A DNA stretch of 64,000 nt from positions 908,815 to 972,814 of the forward strand of contig JAGGNK010007448.1 of assembly GCA_017590115.1 (NCBI GenBank), read 5' to 3'. Position 1 is the stretch's first letter. Every line of letters begins with the position of its first letter. The DNA comes from Montifringilla adamsi. Lineage: Eukaryota; Chordata; Aves; Passeriformes; Passeridae. Below are positions 11,550 to 23,900 of the stretch, one piece after another. The position numbers were made by a program, and so were the translations under genes. Below the pieces are notes generated by a model that was given only the letters and a program-made list of their open reading frames with translations, was not told where the DNA came from and made no database searches.

Positions 11550-11850
11550 CAACCATGGAATCCTTGAGGTTGGAAAAGCCCTCTGAGATCAGAGTCCAAC
11601 TATTCCCCAGCACTGCCAAGGCCAGCACTAACCCCTGTCCCCACGTGTCACATCCACACTGGAATATTTCCCTGTCCCCACGTGCCACATCAACACTGGA
11701 ACATTTCCAGGGATGGTGACTCCACCACTGCCCCACACAGCTGTTCCCATGCCTGACCACCCTTTTCAAGAGGGTATTTTTCCTAATATCAAACCTACAC
11801 CTCCCCTGGTGCAATTTAAGGCTGTTTCTTCTGGTTCCCAGAGCCAGGGC
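11550..11850 (-). mobile_element. CR1 LINE, 3' region, older copy
   Basis: On the plus strand it reads 'ccatggaatccttgaggttg', then 'cccagcactgccaaggccag', 'agggatggtgactccaccac', and 'tttttcctaatatcaaacct', then 'ctcccctggtgcaatttaag'. This is the order of a CR1 3' end read in reverse. It belongs to an older subfamily and has a short internal duplication around the 'tgtccccacgtg' motif (near 11637 and 11674). It is 5'-truncated. Confidence 0.85.
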
Positions 11851-14800
11851 ATCCCCTGCATGAAGGACAAAGATCTCCACTGTCTTAGGCTGCTGTGGCT
11901 CATCCTGTCCTCATCCTTTGCCTTTGCCAATCCATCAGAGCAGCCTCCAAAAGGGATGAAATTTCCACCCGGGAACAAGACAGTTCCTGGGGCTGGAGGA
12001 ATGTGCTGCCTGTTTCCTCAGCTGCAGCTTCCCCTCAAGATACACCCAAAATAACAATAATAAAAAAAATATCTGCAAGGAGGAAATGGGAGCTCTCCCT
12101 GAGGCATCTGCCCGGTCCCACAGCTGAGCCAAGCCCCGGAGTGAGCGTTCCCCAACCCCCAAAATCCACTGTGGGGTCTGCAAGCCCACCCAGTGCTGGC
12201 CATGGGGCAACACCTGGGGTGGGGATGCTGGTGGCAGCTTCAGTGTGAGAATTCCTTGGGAGCCGCCAGGGGAATCTCACCCTTGTGCTCGGCTGAAGCC
12301 TTGTCCTGGGAAAAGCCAGTGCTTGTTCCCTGTTCCAACAGGGAGAGCCCAGCAGTAAACAGCAACATCTGAGAGTTTTGACCCCTCTGAGATGAGCCCA
12401 TGGAGGGTTTGCTGTTTGAGGGCAGCAGAAGGCAAAGGCAGAGACTCCCATGGCAGGCACAGAGGCTCTGCTGCCACAGCCAGGGGACATCTGGGATAGA
12501 ATAGTCCCAAACACCCAGGGACCATCCCTGTGTGACTGGTGCACACTCCTGGGCTCCAGCACAGCTCCAGGAAGGTCTCCAGTGCCAGAGGAAGGTGCTC
12601 AGTACTCCTGGCCATACCCATCACTTAGGCCAAGCTTCAGGAAGAGGTGCTTTAATGTTGAGACTTCCAGGCAAGTCCATCCACGGGAAGGCACCAAGGT
12701 CACTGTGACCTACAGGGACACAATCTGTCCCCAGCACCCCAGTGGTGACACACAGAACATCCCAGTGCTGGAGCCTGGGGACACAGGGAGCCCAGCACTT
12801 CCCACGTGGTGCCTCTGCCATTTTGTGTCTGGGGACTGTCTGAACAGACCAAAATCCAGGTTTGGATTGAGGTTACTGAGCATCCACCTCAGCCCTATGA
12901 GCACCTCCCCCACAGCTGCTGGAGATGGTGGCTGAGCCTAAAACAAATCAGAGCAGTTTCTGGATGGGACCACAGCATCACCCCAGCCTGGCCAGTGCCC
13001 TGGCCACATCCCCTTCCTGCGGGTGGCCACCACCCTGAGGAGGACATGTGTCCCGGGGGACAAGAGGCCAGGAAACACCACAGGGCTCCAGCACTGTGGG
13101 ATCAGCACTCAGGCAGGGCAGCCCAGCACCTTTCCCTGGAGCCCTGGGCTCCAGCCCCTGTCCAGCCACCCCAGGTGGAGGCAGGGCTGGCCCCAGTCCC
13201 ACCTGGGGAATGGAGTGCCCCTGCTCCGGTGCCATCCCTGGGGATCATTAACAGCTGCCAACGGTCCTGAAGCCACAAGGTGCCCCCAATTACTGATTAA
13301 TAAGAAACACTAATGACAAACGCAGTGAGGGGGTGGATCAGCCCAACACAAAGGTCAGCTGTGAGCACAGGGTCCAGCTGGGGAAGCCAAGATGGGAATG
13401 ATCCCCTCTGCTCTGGCTGTGACACTTCAGACTCAGCCCGGGGGCCCTCACTCTGCTGATTTCAATTCTCTTTGTATTGGCAGGAGAATTATTTTTCTTT
13501 TAAATTTTTCTTTTTGTTTTGTTTTGGTTTTCTGTTTTTGTTTTGGGTTTTGTTTTGTTTTGGTTGTTTTGTTGGTTTTTTTTGTTTTGTTTTGGTTTTT
13601 TTTTTGTTTGGTCTTGCAAACTGGGTTCCCTCAGGCTTCTCCCCAGATTCTGGTCTGGGACAGAACACGTTGCACTGTGGAGGTTAAAACTATAGGTAGG
13701 CAAAGAATACTAATAAAAAAATCACAAAGTCTAGAAATTCTTCTCATTCAGTTTCACTGGATTTACTTCTTGTCTACTGTTTATTATCTCCCCATTTTAT
13801 AACCTTCATTTCCTACCCTGGGTGTGCTGACTGCATCCACCTCATTTCTGAGCCACCTCTGTAACCCAGAATTAAAAGTTCTTCTGGAGAGTTTTAAGCA
13901 GAAAAGGTCGAATTTCTGCTGGAAAAGGCACACATGGGGCTGAAACTTAGGGGGAAACACCAAAATCAGCAAGGCAGGGAAGAATCCCCGAAGGATGGCC
14001 CAGCCTGGGCAGGTGCTGAGTCCCAGGAAATGGCACAATCCTGCCCCAGAGGACCCAGGTGTCCCTGTCACCCACTCCCACACTCCAGGTAGCCCCAGAA
14101 AGGTTTAAGGGCTGTGAGCAGTTGCCTCTGAGTCAAGGGAATATTCATATGAGTAATTTTATGAACTTGTTGAAAGTACTGGCAGAATTTGCGCTTTGAA
14201 TTTCAGTTTTTCTCCCCTGGCAACCCAGGGAGATTCAAGCAATGCATGCCAGCAGAAGTAACCGAAGACATGGAACATTAAATAAATTTTAACCTAAAAC
14301 TACAAATGTTTAAACCAGTCTTCAACCTTGTGTACTTTTGTTTTTCCCTGAAACAGTCATGAAATTAAAATTATGAATAAATCAATGCAGCAAATTGGTC
14401 TGGATTTAAGGAGTTACTCCTTGATTATAAGCAACTGAAAAGTAATCAAAATATTTTTTCCATCTCCTGTTGCTCTGTGCTCTCCTTACTCTGTTCTTTA
14501 TGAGAAAAATAATCAAATTGAGGGTGAAGAGGAGAAAAGGCATTACTGATTACTCTGAACTCTCATATTATAAAAGCTGGAAAATAAGAGTGACCGGGCA
14601 AAACAACAGAATTATGTGCATTGAGCAGTTGTTTACAGATGGTATGAGTTTCCCAGCAAAAGAAACAGCTGGAAATATTTTTAAAGAATAAATGTATATG
14701 GAATGAAACCTTGGGGGGGAGGAAGGTATTGTTGTTTTTTACTTGGGGGGAGAAAAGGGGGCGAAGGAGCCATGAGATAGCATTTCAGAAATCCACCCGT

Positions 14801-15224
14801 ATTTCCAGGCTTCCAATTTCACAGGAAACTCTCAGGAAATCAATTTTTTAAAAAATCCTGGGCACTTTTCCAAGTTGATAAAACAAACATATCTAGCAAG
14901 CTATGAATGCACACAGGGAAAAAAAAATTAAAATAGGACTTATTTATCCAGGGAATCCCAGTCTTGTTCAACACATTTTGTTTGGGAGTTCTGCACCTCT
15001 GGCCTCTGCCATGGAACATCTGACGGGGCTGTGAGGGCTCCACTACACAGGGACTGCCAGGAACCTTCCCCTGGCAGCTCCAGCCTTTCCCAGCCCCAGG
15101 CTGAAGGGATGGATGGGAAAGAGCTGGAAGTTGGGTTCTGGGGGAGCCACATCCCAAGCAGAGTGGACTGGGAGCACAGGCACAGGCTCTTCTGTCCTGG
15201 GCTCACCCCAGCAACGTGGCCAAG
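11851..15224. other. Unique non-coding DNA, GC-rich then AT-rich
   Basis: From 11850 to 13450 the DNA is GC-rich with many overlapping open frames on both strands (up to 175 codons) and no recognisable protein. A T/G-rich simple repeat follows (13494-13611). From about 14100 to 14700 the DNA is AT-rich and complex. A 73-codon plus-strand frame at 14470-14691 begins next to a pyrimidine tract, but it has no donor signal and no recognisable homology. Confidence 0.5.
13494..13611. repeat. (TTTTG)n-type low-complexity tract
   Basis: Imperfect TTTTG/TTTTGG units on the plus strand (CAAAA on the minus). The open frames here, rich in Phe, Cys and Val, are products of the composition. Confidence 0.9.
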
Positions 15225-15712
15225 GCAGGGATTCTCCTCTTTCCTCTTACCCTCCTGAGACCCCACCTGGAGCACTGTGCCCATCTCTGGAGTCCCTGCC
15301 ACAGGGAAGTCCTGAATCCAGCCCAGAGGTGGTCATGGAGATGCTCCAAGAGCTGGAGCCCCTCTGCTCTGGAGCCACACTGGGGGAGCTGGGGGTGCTC
15401 ACCTGGAGAGGAGAAGCTCCAGGGAGAGCTCAGAGCCCCTTGCAGGGCCTGAAGGGGCTCCAGGAGAGCTGGAGAGGGACTGGGGACAAGGGATGGAGGG
15501 ACAGGACACAGGGAATGGCTCCCACTGCCTGAGGGCAGGGTTGGATGGGATATTGGGAATTAGGAATTGTTCCCTGGGAGGGTGGGCAGGCCCTGGCACA
15601 GGGTGCCCAGAGCAGCTGTGGCTGGACAGTGGAAGGTGTCCTTGCAGGAGATTGGAAGGAGCTGATCTCTAAGGTCTCTCCCAATCCAAAGCACTCTGGG
15701 ATTCAATTATCC
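15225..15712 (+). mobile_element. CR1 LINE with an internal deletion
   Basis: It starts in the 'gagaccccacctggagcact' block of CR1 and follows the 4090 copy through the 'cagagcagctgtggctg' block. It then jumps straight to 'gacagtggaaggtgtccttg', missing roughly 55 bases that the other copies carry. It ends in 'ctctgggattcaatt'. A few bases shared at the two breakpoints suggest a simple microhomology deletion. Confidence 0.87.
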
Positions 15713-17150
15713 TCTCACCACAGCTCAGCTGAGGGGAGGCAGGCTAAGGCAGCCCCTTGTCTTGCATGACCAGTTCCATCCGCCCAGAGTGAGTCTGTGC
15801 AGCCCCACACGGGCAGGGCTGCTGGGGAGGTGGCAGCCCTGGAGCTCAGGGGGTTTCCCTGAGGTACAGCCCAGCCAGCAGAGCCTCACAGAGGGGTGGC
15901 CAAACCCCAGCACACAGGCAAGGAGGACACAACCCGCAGCAGCCATGCCCTCAGCAGCCCACACACCCCGGAGCAGGACGAGCAGGACGAGCAGCATGGC
16001 CCAGCAGAGCCAGGCCCAGCAGAGCCAGGCCCAACTGGACCTTGAGCTCCTGTAGAGGCTCCAATCCCTCTCCATGAGCCTTACAAAGGATCCTGAGAAA
16101 AAGCCAGCCAAGGCTGGGTGTAGAGGAAAATCCCTCTGCCCAGGGAAGCTCAGAGTGCGGTTGGTGCTCCCGGCAGCACAGACACACGGATGGACCTCTG
16201 GGAATAGACCCAGCACAAGGAAAACTGAACCCCAGCCCCAGCTGGTGCCAAGCTCATGCTCAGAGGGCAGGCACTGGGGGGACATGCCCGTGGTGGATCT
16301 CAGAGCCACGAGGGCTGCTGGGGAAGCACTTCTTGGAAGAAGCTTTGATGAGGCTGAGACTCTGCCCTTCAAACGTGCAGAGGCTGTGGAGTGTCCCCCA
16401 GAGAGCTGCTCCAGCTCCCGGCTCAGCCATTTGGGTGTCAGTGGGAGTCATGGGACCCATGGGCGGAATTGTACCTTTTGAGGTGGATTTTATATATTTT
16501 TTTGGTCAATTTGGAAGAACGTTTTAGGTCCCTCTGTAGCAAACAGCACTGCAGAGATGCAACATGCTGCAAATGTTCAGCTTCAATCTGAGATAAGCAA
16601 TGAAAATTTTAACACTTGAAAATTACAATTCAAGGCAGAAAATTTGACCTAAAATAGAAAAAGAAATGCATAATTTGCTAAATTTTGAAGTGAGAAGGTG
16701 TCAGGAACGGCACTGTGAGGAGGTCCAGCCTCAGTCACGGATCCCCTCCAAGGCTGGCACACAAGATCTCCTTCCAATGCTTACGGGAAAGGCTTTGAAT
16801 TTGCAAAACATAAATTTTATCCTTGTAAAATATAAATTTTATTCTAATTTTTTAAAAATTCCATGTAGCATTTATAGACAGGCTGTGAGGTTGAAACTAA
16901 AACATTCTCCATTGGATGGGTAACTGTGGGACTTCACCTTCTCTCCTAGTTTTGTATGATTGGTTTGTTTAAATAGCATGAAATGGTGGTAATTTTACTT
17001 TGGAAAGGAAAAAAAAAGTCAAACCACATTGGTCTAAAAGTAAGAAAGGGGAAAGGCACACAAAGCTGGGTAATTTCTTCAAACTTAAAAAAGAGCAGTA
17101 ATTACAGGGGGGAAATTCAGAAAGAGTTCAGTCTGCCTGGCTCCCTCAAA
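15713..17150. other. Unique non-coding DNA
   Basis: GC-rich at 15715-16480 and AT-rich after 16500. Short CAGCAGAGCCAGGCC-type duplications lie near 16000-16032. No gene or dispersed repeat is recognised. Open frames exist on both strands, including a 215-codon minus frame at 15725-16372, without protein-like features. Confidence 0.5.
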
Positions 17151-17195
17151 AACAAAAAAAAAAAAAAGAAAAAAACCAAGTAAAAATAGTAAAAT
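17151..17195. repeat. A-rich low-complexity tract
   Basis: Poly-A with a few G and C interruptions, directly before a 63-bp tandem duplication. Confidence 0.8.
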
Positions 17196-17317
17196 ATAGT
17201 AAAAAGAGAAGAAAGGGGAGGAAATTAAGTTGGAGAAAAAGCAGGCTGAAAGTAAAAAATAGTAAAAAGAGAAGAAAGGGGAGGAAATTAAGTTGGAGAA
17301 AAAGCAGGCTGAAAGTA
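17196..17317. repeat. Near-perfect 63-bp tandem duplication
   Basis: Two copies of a purine-rich 63-bp unit (17196-17258 and 17259-17317) are essentially identical, beginning 'atagtaaaaagagaagaaag' and ending in 'gcaggctgaaagta'. The near identity suggests a recent duplication, probably polymorphic between individuals. The strand is strongly A/G-biased. No function is evident. Confidence 0.93.
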
Positions 17318-18056
17318 GAATTCTTAGAAATTCTGCTTGCAAAATAACTCCCATCAGCCAACCACAAATCCTATAAATATCACCAGATCGACTTCCCGAG
17401 CAGATCTAAATCAACAAATAAACAAGCAAACCTCCAAGATTTAAAAAAAGTTTGGAAAAAAAAATAAGAAATCTAAATAAAAACTACCAAAAACCCCAGT
17501 AAGGCCAAGCTGGTGTCCCTAGGGGAGGGTGGCTTTGCTGGCTTCCCAAGAACAATGGTGGTTTGGAAAGTAAAGAGGGAAAACAATGTTTCCTGGTCCA
17601 TTTGAGCTGTGAAAGCTGCAGCATCATCTCCCTCTGCCCAGACACCCCAAACACAGCCCCAGGGCAGAGGGAGAGATGGGACCCTCAGCCCTCCCCAGAA
17701 CCCTCCACTCAGGCATGGCACTGGAAAGAGCAGGAGGTCACCAGGGACCATCGACCTGCACCTTCTCACTCCCAATCTCCACCTTTGAGCAATTGTTTGG
17801 GCTAAGGAAAGGGTTTTTCAAGCAGCTTGTGGGGGACAAACATCAATGGGACCAACCAGGGTGACTTTCCACTCTCCATCTTTCCTGGAGCTGAAAGAAA
17901 TGAGGGCACAGAGCTGCTGGGAAATTATTTCCAGCCCAAAGTGGAGCTGCAGTGAGATCATGGCATGGGTTGGTATAATTTCTGCTGCACCATTCACACA
18001 GCAGAGTAAGAGACTCATTTTCAAAAACTGGGAGTGACACAGTCCCTGACATTTAA
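17318..18056. other. Unique non-coding DNA
   Basis: AT-rich at 17340-17500, more balanced afterwards. No gene, repeat family or clear splice-site pair is recognised. Confidence 0.5.
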
Positions 18057-18080
18057 AATTTTCTGATTCATACACGCAAA

Positions 18081-19262
18081 ATGCATCCTATATGTATTTT
18101 TAAAGCAAGAACTGTAAGATGTGCTCAAAATCTAAATGAAGCATTTACAAGCCCCAGATTCTGTTTGACTCGAGCCTATGAAACCCAAATAGATATTCCT
18201 TATTTCCTGGGCAATAAAAAAAATTCAAATCAATCTATTTTTCTTCCGGCTCAGTCTGAAAAAGAATTTTTCAATTTTTCAGAGCTTCAGGAAAACCAAG
18301 AATATCAATTATTTGCACAGCACTGCAGAGTGGACAGATTTGTCTTGGAAAACCTCCAATGTGATGCAAACAAAGGTACAAACGTTCCTACAGGATCCCT
18401 TTTCGGGTTGAATTTTGCAGGAAGCACCATGAGCCGTCCGCCCATCTGCGGGCCAGCAGCTGCTGCAAACCCTGAGGAAGAAAAGCCAGAAAGTGCAGTT
18501 GGCTCCCCAAAATTCTGGTGCAGCCCAGGGTCGTGTCAAAAGATGAGAGAGAAATCCCCAAGCCCATCATTAATGCCCAATTCTCAAATGGAATCTGGGG
18601 TTAGGCAGCACAGGCTGGTGCTGCCAGAGCTGGACAGGGCTGGTTGGGTTTCCAAGCTGAGAAAGGAGCGAGGAACTCATAGATCTGTGACCCTTTGGAT
18701 GAACAAATATCAGGCCAAGTGCTGTTTCCTCCTCCAGATGCCCCCAGAGAGCCTCTGGACACCAGCCTGCTCCAGTGCCCTGGGAGCACCAACTGCAGCA
18801 GATGCTGGGCTGGCAAAAGATAAATGTGTGCCACATTCCACAGGCTCTTCTCAGAAGAGAAAAACTGATGCTCACCTACATTTCATTACAGACACCTTGG
18901 TGCTTTATCTGCCATCCAGCTCATGGATAAGCTCAGCAGCCATGGATATTTTCCAGATGCATGTTTGTACCCAAGGACCATGGTGTGTCACCGATTTTGG
19001 GACTGGCAGAGAGCACAGCATCTCCACTGAATTACTCAAACATCTGAGAAATTCACCTAAGAATTTTTTTCTGCACATAACACTCCAAGTGTGGATTCAA
19101 TGTATGGGAAGCTGTGACAGTTCAAAGCATATGTATAAAATAGGGGAATACTGGGGACTGTTCTCCAATCCCCAAATTCCACCCTGGGTAAGGGACCTCT
19201 GCTTTGATACACTTTGCCTCCACATGGTCCTAAACACAAAGGAGTGCACAGGATGTTCTTGA
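18081..19262 (+). other. Long open frame (393 codons), no recognised product
   Basis: This frame is stop-free from 18057 to 19262 and is the longest one in the window not produced by a tandem repeat. At about 46% GC a run this long is rarely expected by chance. Against coding: the translation is rich in Cys, Trp, His and Ser without pattern, has no domain, signal peptide or membrane segment that I recognise, and shows no upstream promoter features. It could be a decayed retrocopy, an unusual lineage-specific exon, or chance. Its start (first ATG at 18081) is arbitrary. Confidence 0.2.
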
Positions 19263-19784
19263 GTTTAGGGGAAAGCCTCTGGAGGGAGCCTGGAGCAAAG
19301 CCTCAGGCCCAGGGAGGATGGGGAGCCTGGGAGAGCTGCACCACTGCAAACCCTCCAAATCATCTGCATGTGTTAAAATGAAAACTGAACTGGGGCATCT
19401 CCAGCTCCTCACAAATGCCATACTTCACCTCACCCACTGTGCCACATCTCTGTGGGGTGAGCTGGAGCCAGGCTGGAGCCAGGACAGCATTTAGAGCTGC
19501 TCTGAGTTCCTGGCAAAGCACCACAGTACTGGGCTTTGGTGGAGAGGGAAGAAGCAGGAAACCCATAACCAGGCTCAGAGGGCTGCACAGGTCAGACTGC
19601 TCCAGCCTGTTTGGGCACAGGCTCAAGAGCCCAGCAGTGTCCCAGGGACAAGCTTTTCCCTGCCAGGACACACTGAACACCCGCCAGGACTGTGACTGAG
19701 CTGGGACTGGGGATAACTCAGGGTGTGACACTGGAAACAGTCCCTGCTCTCCCATCGTGGGGCAGTGCTGCCTGGGCAGTGCTG
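19263..19784. other. Unique non-coding DNA
   Basis: GC-moderate, non-repetitive sequence with only short open frames. Confidence 0.5.
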
Positions 19785-19855
19785 GGTCCATAGCTGGGCT
19801 TGAAGATCTTAAGAGGGCTTTTCCAACCAAAATGATTCCATGGTTCTGTGGTGAT
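19785..19855 (+). mobile_element. CR1 LINE, short 3' fragment
   Basis: A segment reading 'cttgaagatcttaagagggc' then 'ttttccaaccaaaatgattc' and ending 'catggttctgtgg' matches only the last bases and octamer tail of CR1. Confidence 0.7.
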
Positions 19856-19893
19856 TAGCAGACAAGAAATAGATGCTGCTCAAACAAGAGCAA

Positions 19894-19912
19894 CATCCAT
19901 CCATCCATCCAC
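19894..19912. repeat. (CATC)n short microsatellite
   Basis: Four to five CATC units. Small, and of no further significance. Confidence 0.75.
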
Positions 19913-20159
19913 CATGATCAAACTGGTACTCCTCACCAGAGCCAGATGAGCTCTGTCACAGGAGACAGGAACCCCCAGCTCTGAGTCCCCTGTCCCAGGA
20001 GCCCCAAACACAGGCCAGGCTGCTTGGAGGCTCCTCCACTGCGAGGGAATGAAGGACAAGAAAGGTGAACACACAGCTCAGAAGCCAAACACATCCTGGA
20101 CTGATCCCCCAGCACTGTGGGCAGCAGGGGAGGGGGGATTCTTGCCCTGTGCCCTGGTG

Positions 20160-20705
20160 CTCAGGTGGGACCCCACCTGCAGAGCTGCCCTAGCCCTGGG
20201 CCCAGCACAGGGAGGAGCTGGAGCTGCTGGAGAGATCCAGAGGAGCTGCTCCAAGAGCTGGAGCCCCTCTGCACTGGAGCCACACTGGGGGAGCTGGGGG
20301 TGCTCACCTGGAGAAGAGAAGGCTCCAGAGAGACCTTATTATAGCTTTTCAGTACTTAATAGGGGTTTATAAGGAAAATGGGAACAAAGTTTTTACAGTG
20401 CAGTAGTGCTAGGACAAGAAGAGATGGTTTTAAACTAAAAGAGCGGAGATTTAGATTAGATATAAGGGAGATCTTTTTTACAATGTGGGTGGTAAAACAC
20501 TGGTAGAGGGTGCCCAGAGAAGCTGTGGCTGCCCCTGGATCCCTGGAAGTGTCCAAGGCCAGGCTGGACATGGCTTGGAGCAGCCTGGGACAGTGGAAGG
20601 TGTCCCTGCTCACTGCAGAGGGGCTGGAATGAGATGGGTTTTAAAGGTCCCTTCCCAAACTATACTATTCTATTCTATTCTATTCTATTCTATTCTATTC
20701 TATTC
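20160..20705 (+). mobile_element. CR1 LINE 3' region with pentamer tail
   Basis: This copy retains more of the canonical 3' region than the others, including the 'gcttttcagtacttaatagg' segment, 'gatggttttaaactaaaaga', 'atttagattagatataaggg', the 'gcccagagaagctgtggctg' block, and 'gttttaaaggtcccttccca'. It ends in about eight TATTC repeats (20666-20705), an expanded form of the CR1 terminal repeat. It is 5'-truncated, with no coding capacity. Confidence 0.92.
20666..20705 (+). repeat. (TATTC)n microsatellite at a CR1 3' end
   Basis: Eight perfect TATTC units in the tail position of the preceding CR1. Expansion of the CR1 terminal repeat is the likely origin. Copy number is probably variable. 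Confidence 0.92.
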
Positions 20706-20910
20706 CACAAAGGACAGCAGAGTCCACAGCTCTTTGGGCCTGTGCTGCATCCTCAGCCTTTCATCAGCTCACCTCAGGTCAGGCTCCAGCCAAGCACTTG
20801 GCTGCCCCAGCAAGATGCCAAAGCAGCTCCTTGGCTCCAAGCTGCAGGGCTTCACAAAACTTTGTGTCTTGCAGACAGATTTTTGTGGATGTGTACTCTG
20901 CACAAAACCA
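20706..20910. other. Unique non-coding DNA
   Basis: A short unique spacer between the CR1 tail and a small tandem array. No gene is recognised. Confidence 0.5.
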
Positions 20911-20990
20911 CAGCAGTTATCCATCCCCACAGCAGTTTTCCAGCTCCACAGCAGTTTTCCTGCTCTACAGCAGTTCTCCTGCTCGCTGCC
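20911..20990 (+). repeat. Four-copy 20-bp tandem repeat (CAGCAGTTTTCC-type)
   Basis: Four units, each beginning CAGCAGTT and spaced exactly 20 bp apart, with moderate divergence. It shares the 20-bp period, but not the sequence, of the two large minisatellites in this window. Confidence 0.85.
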
Positions 20991-23900
20991 ACAAGGGCAC
21001 GGCCACCCTTGGGCTCCTGGAGGAGCCTGCCAGCCTTGGCACAGCCCCACTGCAGTAATTCCCATCAGTGCCCCTTCCCAGCACTCACTCTCCCGCTCGC
21101 ACGCATACTCATGGCTGGCCTCTGGTGAGTAATTGCAGAGGTAATAAAAAAGAGAAAACCCTATCAGGCCACAGCTACGCAGCCTCATATGAAGTGGACA
21201 TACTGGAGTCTCCTGGGATGCGCCAAAATTTCTAGGGTTCAGAAAAATGACATTCAGAAGGTAAAACCCCACAGTGCCCATGAGGCTCTTAAATGTGACC
21301 TCCAGGCTTCCCCGCAGCCTCTAATGGGCCAACTCTGCACTCTGCACAAATTATCACGAGTATCAAAAATATCTTTACAACAGAGCTTTTATTTCCATAT
21401 ATTTGAAGCTGCTTTCTCCTTTTGTTTCTTCTCTAAACCAGTTAAAATGAGCATTAAGGGATATAATTATGTTGTTAGCTTAATTGCCTACTTAAAGCAG
21501 AATCTACAGGGGTTTAATGCAAGATTTGAAAACGGGGGGGAAAAGGAAATTGGGATATTAATGGATACAATTTTTAAAAGGAACCTCTTCTGGGGAAAAG
21601 TGAGTTTGGGGCATGGGACAGAGCGTGTGGAGGGAGGAGGTGGAATCAGGCCCCATCAGTTTCTGCCGTAAGGTTTTGTCAAAATGCAAATTGCTTGCCC
21701 ATTCCTTCTCCAGCAGTCTAATTTTGGAGAATTTGACCTAATTAATCATTAACCACCACACACATAAAAAGTATCCCTCCTTCAGTTTGAAAACTTAATG
21801 CTATTCTTGGAGTGACACACTTAAGGCCAGGACAGAGGCTGGCATCTGGAACGTGCCTGACCAGGACCAGTCCAGCTGGGAGAACTCTTGCTCTCAAATC
21901 ACCCAGCAGACAAACAACCTGTTTGTCTTCCACAGGCAGAGGAGCACAGGATGGGAGAAAACAATTAGTGCCCGATACTTATTGAGGTAACTGCTGGCTG
22001 GAAAAGCCATCGGTGTCCATCGGGATGCTCATCGTCCCTATGAGCCAACCCCGTGCCACGGCTCCTGCACAGCCCTGCTTTTGGATCTGTGCAGAAACCA
22101 CGGCTTTTATACCAGAAACAAGCACAGGGCAAAGCCTGCAGAGCAGAGCAGGGCACTCTCAGAGGCTGGAGCACCAGCCCCATGTTGTCAGTGGTGCCAC
22201 CACTTCCCTGCTGTTCCCAATGGCACTGCATGGCTCTGGATGTGGAGGGACTGGAGGCATCAGCCAAAGTCTGTTTGGTGCCCTAAATGCCTCCAACTTC
22301 TACAGCTTCTCCTGTATTCCCACAGAGTCACTGTGGCTGCTGCTGTCTCTGATGTCCCAGCAACAGAGATGCTGCTCCCTGAGCACCTTTGGTCTCCTCT
22401 AACTAAACAGAGATTTAACCTCAGCAGCAACAGGCCATGGCAGACTCGGAATTAACTCAGTGCCACCTTCCTGGTCCTGGCTCTGCTGCTCTGAATCATG
22501 TACATATCCAACCAGAGCTACAGCCCACACCTGGAACCTCCAGTTTGACTCACAAACTTGCTTTCTGCAGGTTTTTGATGACTTTGCCCCTGTCCAGTGT
22601 TCACTGTGGAGCTGGGGTGTACAGGGAACACAAAATTTGGGGGAAACGCCCACTATCACCCCTTTCCAAGGTTTCACTGCCCGTATGACCCAGCAAAGGA
22701 GAACAGTCACAAAAATCCAATAAATACAGGTGGGAAACACTGTTCTGCTCCCGCAGAGATGCAGCAAAGCTTCATCCACAGCGTTTGCTCCAATATACCC
22801 ATGCAGCAAAATCCAGCACCACCAAGGCCCTGTTTCTCCAGGAGAAGAAACAAAACACTGATCACAAAAGAGATGCTTCTCACCCAAAACAAGAGCCCTC
22901 CCAGGGTCCTCTCCCTTACCTGCCTCCTAAAACCTAATTTAAATAAAATTTTAAATCTCTAAGAATTTTTCCTGTATTTATTATATTATCCAAATATTAA
23001 ATATCCAATGCGCTATTTCAAATATATTATATATTGTATTATATAATATATAACACACATAATAAAATAATTTCTATTAAATATATGTATTTGAAATCTT
23101 TAGGAGAACTAGTTCCTGTGATAAGCAGCTGTTTGCCTCCAGCCCTTTTGCCAGCCTTGCACAAAGACCATGACTGGGATTTCGGAGGCTGCTGGTGTTT
23201 GATGTGTCCACACAAGGGAACATCTCACAATCCCAGATAAATTATTGGTGTACTTGAAAAAAATCAGAGAATTAATGTATTTCAGGGTCTCCTTGGAAAC
23301 ATAGAGGAAACGTGCATTGTTACAAAGTTGGATGTTATTAGCAGGAATATGTACAGCACAAATTAAGGACTTCAGAGGAGAAGCCACCTTGGATCATTTG
23401 ATTAATACAGTAAGTACTTCCTATACCAACATAAGTGGATTTCAAACAACTTGAACTCAACATAATTAGATAGATTAATAAAGCACCAGAATTAAGGCAT
23501 TAGGTTGAAAGGAAAAACGTGAAAGTATCTGGAAATTAGCAGATAAAGTGAGAGAAAGTAAACAAGGGAAGGCATCAACCCACAGCTCGTAAATCCCAGG
23601 GAGTCTGATGGACCATGGTCAGCACCAGCAGGTAATTCCAGGATTAAAAACCCATCCTGGAGACAGAACCTTGTGCAGGGTTTACATTAAAACCAACACT
23701 GAAAAAATAACACTGTTGCAAAATCAGAAAGTCAGAAACTGCCAAAAAATTTGGGTGGAATGTACCCTGTGCGACATGCCACCAGCCCTGAGGGCCATCA
23801 GCCTGCTCCATGCTCTGACCCTGAGGCAGTGAACACACATCACTCCTTTCATGGGACCCTAAATGTGTCAAGCATTCCATTTGATTTAGACAAAAATTAA

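Noticed and set aside
21082..21124. 43-nt segment with a strong acceptor and a GTGAGT donor
   Set aside because: Good signals but a short, unrecognised peptide, and many such pairs are expected by chance in 64 kb.
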